16,490 bases of DNA from CAZTAR01 sp043813895. Its GTDB lineage: Bacteria > Planctomycetota > Phycisphaerae > UBA1845 > UTPLA1. The notes under the pieces were generated by a model. The model searched no databases and was not told the DNA's origin. It saw nothing but the letters and a program-made list of their open reading frames with translations. Numbering within the stretch: position 1 is the stretch's first letter; every line of letters starts with the position of its first letter. A program made the translations under genes and the position numbers. The stretch spans positions 1-16,490 of the forward strand of contig JBDRKQ010000194.1 in the NCBI GenBank assembly GCA_043813895.1, read 5' to 3'. This document shows positions 6,738 through 13,933 of the stretch, one piece after another.

Positions 6738-7217
6738 CTACAGCTCGGGCGACGGTATAAACGAGAAGCTCAACCGTCTGCTCTCGCTGTTGAATCCCGC
6801 CTTCGCCAGGGATGAAGCGCGGCGGGGCGACGAATTCACGACGCAGCTCACCGACTCAGACAACGTCAGACTCCGATTCCCCGACGAATCGACCGTGCAG
6901 ACCGCAAACCGAAAACACCCGAAGTACACCGGCAGTGTCACGAACGTCAGCACCTCTGCGGGCCACAGGTGCTGCGCCGAGATACGTCGGCCGCACAGGT
7001 GCCCATCCGGCATCACGTTGTCCATGTGCATGCCGGAGAGATGCCCATCCAGCAGGTGCCCGCGTTTGCCTGGCAATCCGTCCCAATAGGCCATCGGTCG
7101 GTCAGTCAGCGATGATGCCGTATCGATGACACCCGTACGGCCGTCACCAAACACCTCGAACCGATCTCCGCCGCGAATCTCGCGCCGGCGTGACATCTCG
7201 ACGACCACCGCTTCCAT
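6738..7217 (-). CDS. Hypothetical phage protein between the hub-like gene and fibre genes
   Basis: A 159-residue protein; ATG 7217 has GGAGG seven bases upstream, inside the end of the preceding gene, whose TGA lies three bases away. The two are therefore surely co-expressed. The N-terminus is VVVEMSRRREIRGGDRFEVF. The centre contains an unusual His/Gly/Asp-rich stretch, about residues 50-90 (GHLLDGHLSGMHMDNVMPDG, then HLCGRR, AQHLWPAE), which could be a metal site or a beta-helix turn. Residues about 95-120 (YFGCFRFAVCTVDSSGNRS) read as a single beta-sandwich strand pair. I have a weak recollection of similar small proteins in other phage-derived clusters but cannot name a family. A 114-bp gap separates it from the next gene. 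Confidence 0.6.
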   Translation of the reverse strand: MEAVVVEMSRRREIRGGDRFEVFGDGRTGVIDTASSLTDRPMAYWDGLPGKRGHLLDGHLSGMHMDNVMPDGHLCGRRISAQHLWPAEVLTFVTLPVYFGCFRFAVCTVDSSGNRSLTLSESVSCVVNSSPRRASSLAKAGFNSESRRLSFSFIPSPEL

Positions 7218-7220
7218 TGA

Positions 7221-9341
7221 TCAGCCTCCGATACCTTCGCTTGAAGCCTCGTCTGAGCGAGAAGCCAGAATCAGCTCCGTTTCGAACCTGCCACCGTCCA
7301 GGTGATATCGCTTTCCGAGAATGCACGGATGTCTCCGGCTGGGCGCCCGCTCGGCGGTGAGATTCACCCCCCTGCCGCGCACGCTAACCACCTGGTCACC
7401 GATCGCGTAATCCGTGTCCAGCCAGGGGATGACCGCCCGTCCGGACACGGCGCGAGCACCTCCGTTCGCGGCCATCAAATCGGCTGCGGCCTGGGCACGG
7501 GCCGAATCGTCGCGAGCGTTGCCTTCTCCGACCGACGCGTGAGCGGCGCCGCCCTGCACCCCGAAGAATGCAAACCGGTCCGGCGCGTACAGCATCGCCC
7601 CATTGCGATGCAGGGTGGGCGCGGAATGTGCGTGCGCAGTGGCCGCGATGCGCTGGTCCGATTCGATAACAGCAGTGACACGCACCCGGCACAGTTGGTC
7701 CACCAACGCATACCACAGGTTCGCCTCCGTCTCGCCGCCCGCAGGCGAGATCGACAGGAGATTCGGAACGTCAAACCAGATGCCGCACTCATCCTCTGAA
7801 ACCGTGAAGCCTGAGTCGATCCGCGACCAACTCTCGCCGCCGTCGAAGCTGACTTCCACTCGGATACCGTCGAGCTGCCCGCCGGTTCCCGCCGCGGGCA
7901 TGAAACGGCGACGACGACGCATCCAACTTCCCGGCAGCACCGCCGAAAAGTCGAAGGGCTCGTACGTGTCAAACGGAACGTTGCGTGCGTACTCGTGGCT
8001 CGCGTAATCGCCCGCCTCGTTCAGCGTCCAGAAGCGCCCCACACGCCAGTGCTCGGAAAACGCCGCCCCGTTTCGGTGGTATGCCTGGTACCACGCGTTA
8101 TCGAAAACAGATGCGCCCATCGACGCGCACTGTTCTTCGGTCAGTGCCGAGGTTTTGACACTGGAGCGACCGGACGGAACCACGTTGTCCAGGCCCGCCT
8201 CGGGGAGCCAGCCTGGAACGAGCTCAACCGTCACTTCGTACCGCCGCACGCCTCCGAAGACCAATGCGGTTCCGCCGATCGATCGAGCATCGAGCGAGAT
8301 CATCGCCGAGCTGACGTTGTTATCGGCAAACAGGTCGACGGCGGACTTGGATGAAGGGTCGTACAAAGGCAGGCCGGAAGCGTCCCGATCGGCCGTCGCA
8401 AGGTACAGCTCGCGACGCGCGCCGCTCAGTTCGGACCACACGCGCCAAGCCGTTCGCACGCCCCGACCGGCCGGCTCGCTCGCGGCAGTCAAGTGCAAAC
8501 CGGACGCCACCGACAACAACGTCAACGCTTCCAGAAAACTCGTCGCTTCGAGCACCAGCGTTTCGCAGCGCCCCAGCAGTGCGAACGCCAATTCGTCCGA
8601 CCCCCGATAGCCGGCCAGCGACTCGTGCGAGAGGGCCGCCATGGCGTCGGTCTGCTCGAGCGCTTGGGTGGTTCCGACCGGACAGCCCGGCCACGCGTAG
8701 AAGTGGAGCAGATATCGCAGAGCCCTGGCGTGCGTCCACGAGACCGCGTCGGCTCGAGCGTCGTCGCTGAAGATGTGGATCGCCCGCGTGCCGCCATGTC
8801 CGTCGTCGACCTGGATCGGCTCGGGATCACAGTTGCCAACGTCGTCCAGATTGAAAATGCAGGGCAAGCCCGTTGCCAGCGCCGAGCGCCCGGACCATGC
8901 GGCCGGATTCGCCTCCAATGCGTCTTGGATTGCCGCGTCGCGCACGTGTCGCCCCACAATCTGGGACCGAACGTCCCGCGCCATGCGACCGGCGACATGT
9001 TCCAAAACCAAAACGACTTCAGTGCGGGCGCCCCTGGCTCGCTGCCGTGTCCGCGGCGGCCATTCGAGCCGGCTTCGCGACGGATAGCCGTCGAACAGCA
9101 CCACCTCTCCGGCGCGAATGGTCATACGCCTGTCCGTGTGATACTTCGTCATCGCGTCAAAAGGGGAGAGGCTGTCGGTGCGCACGGCGACGCGCGCCGA
9201 CCCGACACAGCCGTCCGAGAGCACCTCCAACGACTCGGCGCGGAGACGCTCGTCCACGGCGAATTCGCCGCAGCCCGCGGATGTCTCGACTCCAACAACC
9301 ACGCGCTCGCTCCAATCCACCTGCCGTCTCGGCACTGCCAT
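7221..9341 (-). CDS. Large phage tail/baseplate hub-like protein
   Basis: A 706-residue protein, the largest of the cluster. I chose ATG 9341, with GAGGGG eight bases upstream, over a TTG 24 bases earlier. Residues about 50-95 (VRTDSLSPFDAMTKYHTDRR, VVLFDGYPSR) resemble the first domain of phage baseplate hub proteins, which define an origin and a displaced frame ('...xFDGyi...'). Residues about 640-700 (WLDTDYAIGDQVVSVRGRGV, then HPCILGKRYHLDGGRFETELIL) resemble the closing domain of hub or late tail proteins. The middle (about 130-630) is unrecognised and includes a helical region (LLGRCETLVLEATSFLEALT) and an aromatic-rich part. Its place right after the gp37-like gene, where a tail module should start, supports a hub or adaptor role. 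No protease, lysozyme or peptidoglycan-degrading motif is evident. Confidence 0.5.
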   Translation of the reverse strand: MAVPRRQVDWSERVVVGVETSAGCGEFAVDERLRAESLEVLSDGCVGSARVAVRTDSLSPFDAMTKYHTDRRMTIRAGEVVLFDGYPSRSRLEWPPRTRQRARGARTEVVLVLEHVAGRMARDVRSQIVGRHVRDAAIQDALEANPAAWSGRSALATGLPCIFNLDDVGNCDPEPIQVDDGHGGTRAIHIFSDDARADAVSWTHARALRYLLHFYAWPGCPVGTTQALEQTDAMAALSHESLAGYRGSDELAFALLGRCETLVLEATSFLEALTLLSVASGLHLTAASEPAGRGVRTAWRVWSELSGARRELYLATADRDASGLPLYDPSSKSAVDLFADNNVSSAMISLDARSIGGTALVFGGVRRYEVTVELVPGWLPEAGLDNVVPSGRSSVKTSALTEEQCASMGASVFDNAWYQAYHRNGAAFSEHWRVGRFWTLNEAGDYASHEYARNVPFDTYEPFDFSAVLPGSWMRRRRRFMPAAGTGGQLDGIRVEVSFDGGESWSRIDSGFTVSEDECGIWFDVPNLLSISPAGGETEANLWYALVDQLCRVRVTAVIESDQRIAATAHAHSAPTLHRNGAMLYAPDRFAFFGVQGGAAHASVGEGNARDDSARAQAAADLMAANGGARAVSGRAVIPWLDTDYAIGDQVVSVRGRGVNLTAERAPSRRHPCILGKRYHLDGGRFETELILASRSDEASSEGIGG

Positions 9342-9370
9342 CTCCGTAACCCCTCTGCTCCGCAACTCTT

Positions 9371-10207
9371 CTACGCAGGATTCAGTTGGATGAAATGCAG
9401 CTCAATGTCCTGAACCAGCATCTCACTATCTTCGGCGGGCCGACGCGGTCCGTCATGCACGACCTTTTCGAGAACGCAATCCGAGAACACGCGGCCGGTA
9501 CCATCTGCGATGTTTCCCACCGTCTGGGCTGCGACCTTCGTCTCGATGTTCGATTCGATCGTGTTCAACTCCGAGTCGCTCGCCGCTCGCAATTGACCCT
9601 GCCAGATAAGCGTTCGAGGAAGCAGCCCCAGCCCGAGTCGATAGCCTCCGTCCAGCCCCGGAAAACGGTACTCCGCCTGCTCCACCTCCACTGGGCCGAC
9701 CCTTAGTGTCATTCGGCTGTCACTACCCGCCAGGGCCTGGCCGGCGAAGGTCAACGGTGCTTCCACAACAGGCCAGATCCGGTAGAGCAGTTCGTACACC
9801 GCGACCCGGTCGTCCGCCTCGACGAACCTCTCGTGAAGATTGACCACTCGCAAACCAGTCGAAGGCTCATAGTCGTCGAGCTGCTCGCGCGCCTTCTCCA
9901 GCAACACGAAGGCGCCAGGCGTGTTCGCGTCGCCGTGTCGAGCATCCGCTTCCAGGCGCAGCGCCCTCGCCGCCGCATACACAGCAAACCGTGCGCCGCG
10001 GATCGCCGCTCGTGTTTCCGGCGAAGTTGTCTCGTCGGTGAAAGCGACATACGCCGCTGGCATCCGCTCACGTCGCAGAGCATCCCGGATCGACGTCCGA
10101 TGTCCCCCGGAAACGCCGCGCACAACCTCGAACAGCGGCGAGCCGCCCAACATGGCCGACGCGATGCGCGACACCAACGTGTTCTCGATATCTCCCAATC
10201 GCGACAT
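9371..10207 (-). CDS. Mu gp37 (DUF1834)-like tail completion protein with an extra C-terminal domain
   Basis: A 278-residue protein starting at ATG 10207, with a modest AGGCGGA site. Residues about 1-157 fit the gp37/DUF1834 pattern seen after gp36 in Mu-like clusters: a helical start (LGDIENTLVSRIASAML), a central beta-alpha core (MPAAYVAFTDETT, ARFAVYAAAR) and RVAVYELLYRIWPVVEAPL. In Mu-like phages this protein is thought to help complete the head-tail joint. Residues about 165-278 are extra: RVGPVEVEQAEYRFPGLDGG, RTLIWQGQLRAASDSELNTI, FSDCVLEKV, QDIELHFIQLNP. They look like a separate beta domain of the phage tail tube or distal-tail type, a judgement by pattern only. The gene lies 52 bases after gp36 and 29 bases before the hub-like gene. 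Confidence 0.6.
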   Translation of the reverse strand: MSRLGDIENTLVSRIASAMLGGSPLFEVVRGVSGGHRTSIRDALRRERMPAAYVAFTDETTSPETRAAIRGARFAVYAAARALRLEADARHGDANTPGAFVLLEKAREQLDDYEPSTGLRVVNLHERFVEADDRVAVYELLYRIWPVVEAPLTFAGQALAGSDSRMTLRVGPVEVEQAEYRFPGLDGGYRLGLGLLPRTLIWQGQLRAASDSELNTIESNIETKVAAQTVGNIADGTGRVFSDCVLEKVVHDGPRRPAEDSEMLVQDIELHFIQLNPA

Positions 10208-10259
10208 GATCTTCCGCCTAATCGAACGGTGACATCGCTATCGGCACGCGGCCGGCCGC

Positions 10260-10703
10260 TTACAGGTCACGCATCCCGTCCCGAGTCATCTCCCGCTCGG
10301 GGCCCGCCGCCTCGCCAAGTGTTCCCATCGAGACGCTCTGTGACAACGGCGTCGCGGACGGCAACTGGACAACGCCCGATGCAACACGTTCCAGCCACGT
10401 GACCGCTTCCTCCCGGCGTCGCACCACATCCTCCGGAACCGGAGGACGACGGCTGTGCAGCCGGTACGACACCAGGTCCAGGACGAAAGTCTTGAGTACC
10501 GCCTCTACTTCCGGTTCGCTCGATACTTCCACCGGCACCTGGTAACGCGCCGCCATGTAGCTGTTCGCCTCTCCCTCGGCGCCCAGGCGGGCCTCGTCCA
10601 CCTTCGCCGTGTCCGCCGAACCGCTGCCCGAATCATCCGTCAGCGCGATGTAGGCTTCCGTCCCGAGCCACGCTTCGACATCACTGTTCGTCACATATGC
10701 CAT
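10260..10703 (-). CDS. Mu gp36 (DUF1320)-like head-completion/connector protein
   Basis: A 147-residue protein; ATG 10703 follows AGGTGA with good spacing, and longer upstream frames have no such site. It matches the gp36/DUF1320 family in length and pattern: an N-terminal helix (YVTNSDVEAWLGTEAYIALT), a helix with the A-x-(E)-x-N-S-Y-x-A-x-R-Y-x-V-P signature (EANSYMAARYQVPV), and a helix around LKTFVLDLVSYRLHSRR followed by PEDVVRRREEAVTWLERVASG. In Mu-like phages it adds to the portal side of the full head as a connector. It lies in the expected place, after the capsid gene and before the gp37-like gene. The C-terminal ~35 residues (LPSATPLSQSVSMGTLG) are flexible and variable in the family. 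Confidence 0.85.
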   Translation of the reverse strand: MAYVTNSDVEAWLGTEAYIALTDDSGSGSADTAKVDEARLGAEGEANSYMAARYQVPVEVSSEPEVEAVLKTFVLDLVSYRLHSRRPPVPEDVVRRREEAVTWLERVASGVVQLPSATPLSQSVSMGTLGEAAGPEREMTRDGMRDL

Positions 10704-11005
10704 GGTTCTGTCACCTGTTCGCGAAGGCCGACCGTTGCAGAGCGGAGCCGCGACTGTCAGGGAGCGGTCAGCACTCGAATGTGACGGCCCATCTGGGCTC
10801 GTCGGGAACCGCTTGCTGACGCGCGCGGCTCTGAATGTGACGTCCGACGCGGGCGTCGGACGTCGCAATCTTCCTTCAAGTGTTGCAGGGCGCTCGCAAT
10901 CTCTGCGACGACCGGATCGGGCCGAACCCCGACGAACAACCCGATCGGCCGTCGCTTGCGCCGGCAGCCGCAGATGCCGACCGACTCCCCGACTCCGCTA
11001 CGTGA
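10704..11005. other. 302-bp spacer between capsid and gp36 genes
   Basis: An unusually long gap for a head operon. It contains the palindromic repeat at 10836-10867. It also contains an open minus-strand stretch in the same frame as the capsid gene, running from just after its TAA to 10757; this has no ATG and no clear ribosome binding site. I see no promoter or terminator that I would defend. Confidence 0.55.
10836..10867. repeat. Near-perfect palindrome of the GTCCGACGC type
   Basis: GACGTCCGACGC and GCGTCGGACGTC (10839-10850, 10853-10864) pair perfectly around two bases, and the pairing extends to 15 bases with one mismatch. It shares its core with the repeats at 3431-3639. It would form a very stable RNA hairpin between the capsid gene and gp36. 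No run of T follows on the minus strand, so it is not a standard terminator. Confidence 0.8.
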
Positions 11006-11920
11006 TTACGTGAAATCCGTTCGAACGGCATACTGCCAGTATCCGTACGCCATGCGGTACCGCGCCCGAACACCGAAGAGGTACTTCTCTCGGCGGAAGC
11101 CCTCGTCCGAGTCGCCCGTGAGCGCGGTGAACTCGATCGGTTCGCGATCCTGGAAGATGAAAGGCCGCACGACGCCATCGGTCTTCAGCAGGAACCACTT
11201 CGACAGGTCCGTCAGCCAGGGAAAAGCGACGACGCGGGCGATCCCGCGCATGACGTTCGTCTGGTTGTCCACGACGGTAGCGTTGATGGCTTCCGACGCG
11301 GTGAACAACATGCTCGACGGAACCACGCACACCAGGCTCGATGCCGAAATCAGGATCGGCTCGCCCTGGTCGTCCTTGTAGTTCAGCATCGCGGCAATGC
11401 CCGCCTTCAACGCCTCCTTGAACTCCTCCACCGTGGGTGCGTCTTGATCCGTCGCCGACGCGGTTAGCAGATTGCTCTGGTCACCCGACTCGCCCGAAGC
11501 GTGCGACGCATTGAAGAAACTGACGCCGTCGTAACTGTCGTTCCCGGCGTCTTCGCCATTGATCAACAACTGGGCGATCATATAGTCCTTGTGCGTCGCC
11601 GCACGCTGCGCCAGCTCCGCAACGCGAAGCCGAATCTGGCCCGTCTGATCGTCGCTGATCTCGTCACGATCGACCTCGATCGTCGCCTCGTACTTGAGAT
11701 TCTCAATCGAATAACTCTCCGTCCGGAGCCCTTGCGCCAACCGGCCCGATCCCCACTCGCGAACGCGCGGGACCGTGCCGAGCCATCGATACACCTCGCG
11801 ATCCGAGTTCGACACCACGCGCGTGGCCAAGTCCCCGAAGAACGTGGGCGTCGACTCGAACCGATTGAAAAACTCGCTACGAAGCCCTTTTGTCAACAGA
11901 CCCGTGCTGATAACTGCCAT
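11006..11920 (-). CDS. Mu gpT-like major capsid protein
   Basis: A 304-residue major head subunit of the Mu gpT family (HK97-type fold), which forms the icosahedral shell. ATG 11920 follows AAGGAG at eight bases. Family landmarks: the N-terminal LLTKGLRSEFFNRFES; PRVREWGSGRLAQGLRTESYSIEN; the segment YEATIEVDRDEISDDQTGQ; RAATHKDYMIAQLLINGEDA and YDGVSFFNASHASGESGDQS, typical of gpT; then LVVPS-like VCVVPSSMLFTASEAINATV and the C-terminal FGVRARYRMAYGYWQYAVRT. The length matches the family (about 300). It lies after the protease and decoration genes, as expected. The protein is intact, arguing against simple decay. Confidence 0.92.
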   Translation of the reverse strand: MAVISTGLLTKGLRSEFFNRFESTPTFFGDLATRVVSNSDREVYRWLGTVPRVREWGSGRLAQGLRTESYSIENLKYEATIEVDRDEISDDQTGQIRLRVAELAQRAATHKDYMIAQLLINGEDAGNDSYDGVSFFNASHASGESGDQSNLLTASATDQDAPTVEEFKEALKAGIAAMLNYKDDQGEPILISASSLVCVVPSSMLFTASEAINATVVDNQTNVMRGIARVVAFPWLTDLSKWFLLKTDGVVRPFIFQDREPIEFTALTGDSDEGFRREKYLFGVRARYRMAYGYWQYAVRTDFT

Positions 11921-11928
11921 CCCATCTG

Positions 11929-11949
11929 CTCCTTAAGATTCGCAATCTT
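11929..11949 (-). promoter_or_regulatory. Ribosome binding site of the capsid gene next to a small hairpin
   Basis: AAGGAG (11929-11934) is abutted upstream by the perfect dyad AAGATT-GCG-AATCTT (11935-11949, minus strand). The sequence TCGCAATCTTG recurs 16 bases on (11940-11950 and 11956-11966, plus strand). The hairpin might affect ribosome access or protect the capsid message; this is inference. Confidence 0.4.
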
Positions 11950-11982
11950 GAAGACTCGCAATCTTGCCGTTCTTCCGACCCG

Positions 11983-12738
11983 CTACGGCAACTCTGAATA
12001 TCGCACCGTCAGGATTCCGCAGTCCCCCGCGCTGCTGGACGCCTGACCCACCTTCGCCCACACGCGAACCCCGACCGCGATGTCGCGGCTTACGAGATTC
12101 AAACTCGTGGGCGTATTCGCCGTCAGGGTCGCCAGATTGAAAGCGTTCACCACTTCGTCCGGATCACTCGCATCGGTACCCACGTCCAACGCCCCCTGAT
12201 CCGGCACGGTATTGAACGAAACCTCCACACTCTTGATCTTGATTGCCCGTTGCGTGATCATGACCGGATTCTTCGTCGCGGAAGATGTCGAGCTTGTTAG
12301 CGGCACGTGCGCCGCGTGCTCGACCTGGTCCGCTGCAAGCGGCTGGATCCGCACGATCCCTTTGTTCGGACCGACCACCGACATCAGAATGCCGCAGTAA
12401 CTCGCGCCGAGTGTCGCCAACACACCGGTCACATCATCCGAGGTGGCGTAGACCGGCGAGCCCACCCAGCTCTGCGACGCGTTGTTCGTCGTCAAGACGA
12501 AGTCGCCCTGTGTGTACAGTCGGATCATCAGATCGCCGCCGCTTCCAGCGGAGTTGTCTATCTCCTCGTATGCGATCCCCGCGAACGTATCTCCCGCCAC
12601 CAGGTTTCGAACGTGACCCGTCGACCGGTCAACGCCCACCAGCGCGCCTTTCCAGACCTTCTGCGACGCCCCGACTGGAAATGTCCGAAGCTCCTGATCT
12701 ACGTAGCGATTCAACTCGCGACTTGCCGTAAGTGCCAT
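11983..12738 (-). CDS. Capsid decoration/cement-like protein (DUF2190-like N-terminus)
   Basis: A 251-residue protein; ATG 12738 follows AGGAG at six bases. Residues about 1-125 fit the small beta-barrel of DUF2190/cement proteins that stabilise capsids: VDQELRTFPVGASQKVWKGA, LVGVD, VRNLVAGDTFAGIAYEEID, a later LMIRLYTQGDFVLT, and GSPVYATSDDVTGVLATL. Residues about 130-251 form a second part (ITQRAIKIKSVEVSFNTVPD, FNLATLTANTPTSLNL, VRVWAKVGQASSSAGDCGIL) that is beta-rich and ends in TVRYSELP. It may be an outward-facing domain. The gene sits between protease and capsid genes, the common place for a decoration protein. Single-domain family members are about half as long, so this looks like an extended version. 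Confidence 0.65.
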   Translation of the reverse strand: MALTASRELNRYVDQELRTFPVGASQKVWKGALVGVDRSTGHVRNLVAGDTFAGIAYEEIDNSAGSGGDLMIRLYTQGDFVLTTNNASQSWVGSPVYATSDDVTGVLATLGASYCGILMSVVGPNKGIVRIQPLAADQVEHAAHVPLTSSTSSATKNPVMITQRAIKIKSVEVSFNTVPDQGALDVGTDASDPDEVVNAFNLATLTANTPTSLNLVSRDIAVGVRVWAKVGQASSSAGDCGILTVRYSELP

Positions 12739-12786
12739 TACCTGCTCCTGTCTGCTTTCAGTTGCTCATGCCAAACCGACTTTCCA

Positions 12787-13842
12787 CTACGATCCGCACT
12801 CCCGAAGCGCGTTCGCCACGTATGCCTCTTGCGAGCAGAGCTTCTCCAGAGCCGCCCTGTTCGCCTGCCATTCCGCCGTTGCGGCCGCCTCAATGGAACG
12901 CGACCGCGCGCTGGAATGCGCCGACTCCCCGGCGTCCGGCGCCGCGATTCGACCCAGCGGTACAACCACCGGCGCTTCGCACTCCCACCGGTCATACTCA
13001 TCCGGATCGCGTTGTGCCAAGGACAGCGCCCAGTCCTTCTGATTGTGTGTGAGCTTGCCCGCCGACATCGCTCGAGAAACCCGCTCGTCGGCGGTTCGGA
13101 GCTTCTCGGCCTGTTCCAAAGCACAGATGCGCTCCGCCGCGGCGACAAGGACGACATCGTCATTCGCCGACTCGTCCAGCGACAATGCGGTGCGCAATGC
13201 GACCGTTGCCGGGATGGATTCCGTCGCGTCCGTGTTGCTGGATGCCTCGCTGTTGGTGGCTGGCGCGTCCGCGTTGGCGCTGTTGACGACCGGTTTCATC
13301 CCCACGATCGCCGGCTTGTTCGTCAGCGCCACGGAGTGAATGCCGACAAGACGCCGGTCGCTTCGTCGCACCAACGCCACCGGCGACAAGTAGCGATACT
13401 CCCGGGCGCCGAGCTTCGATTCGGCATCTTCCGTCCACTCGACGTCCGCCCAAAGGCCTGCCACCCTCTCTCTGGGCATCTGCTCACCGGTTGCATGCCC
13501 ACCGGCAGCCTGCTCGCCGGATTCCGCCGGCAACGCCACGGACAGCGCCTTGATCCAGCCCGCGGCAGGCGCCTGGCCCGTCGGCGAGCTGTACGCGCCG
13601 CCCAACGTCTGATGTTCATAGTCCACCGGCAGGTCCGTCTTGTGACTCTCGAATGCGGCAATCGTCGCTCGCGCCGCCTCCTCGTCCACGACGAACGAAC
13701 CCGATGAACTCTCAACAGCACCCCACGGCGCGATCAGCACGCGAGTGGGAACCGCCGACTCACCGAGGGCCGAAGCCTCCAGCGCCACACGGTCCACGCC
13801 CGGTCGATCGTCCCGCTTCAACACATTCGATGTTTCTTGCAT
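12787..13842 (-). CDS. Mu I-like prohead protease/scaffold protein
   Basis: A 351-residue protein; ATG 13842 follows GGAGG at five bases. It fits the Mu I protein family, the prohead maturation protease whose C-terminal part also serves as scaffold. Landmarks: RVLIAPWGAVESSSGSFVVD near residue 35, DLPVDYEHQT (70-79) with a candidate catalytic His77, AAGWIKAL (93-100), YRYLSPVALV (149-158), and GIHSVALTNKPAIVGMKPV (167-185) with a candidate catalytic Ser170. Residues about 103-125 form a Gly/Ala-rich insertion. After a low-complexity linker (about 186-210) comes a helical C-terminus with GKLTHNQKDWALSLAQRDPDEY (262-283), typical of the scaffold end. The next gene begins 48 bases on. The catalytic assignments are from family pattern, not tested. 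Confidence 0.88.
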   Translation of the reverse strand: MQETSNVLKRDDRPGVDRVALEASALGESAVPTRVLIAPWGAVESSSGSFVVDEEAARATIAAFESHKTDLPVDYEHQTLGGAYSSPTGQAPAAGWIKALSVALPAESGEQAAGGHATGEQMPRERVAGLWADVEWTEDAESKLGAREYRYLSPVALVRRSDRRLVGIHSVALTNKPAIVGMKPVVNSANADAPATNSEASSNTDATESIPATVALRTALSLDESANDDVVLVAAAERICALEQAEKLRTADERVSRAMSAGKLTHNQKDWALSLAQRDPDEYDRWECEAPVVVPLGRIAAPDAGESAHSSARSRSIEAAATAEWQANRAALEKLCSQEAYVANALRECGS

Positions 13843-13933
13843 TGTGTCCTCCGCTCACGCTTGCCCGGTTACCCGTCTGCAGGTCTGCCTGCTTGTCCTT
13901 CCAATCGCGTGCGACTCGCCCCCTCTCGCCGTT

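Noticed and set aside
8493..9413. Plus-strand open frame of 306 codons opposite the hub-like gene
   Set aside because: No ribosome binding site or recognisable domain; Arg/Pro-rich composition typical of antisense frames in GC-rich genes.
10704..10868. Longer N-terminus for the gp36-like protein
   Set aside because: The added 55 residues are Arg/Ser/Pro-rich and non-family, whereas ATG 10703 has a good AGGTGA site and fits the family length.
12307..13707. Long plus-strand open frame (466 codons) across the decoration and protease genes
   Set aside because: It is antisense to two well-supported genes, crosses their boundary, has no family motifs and reflects high GC content.
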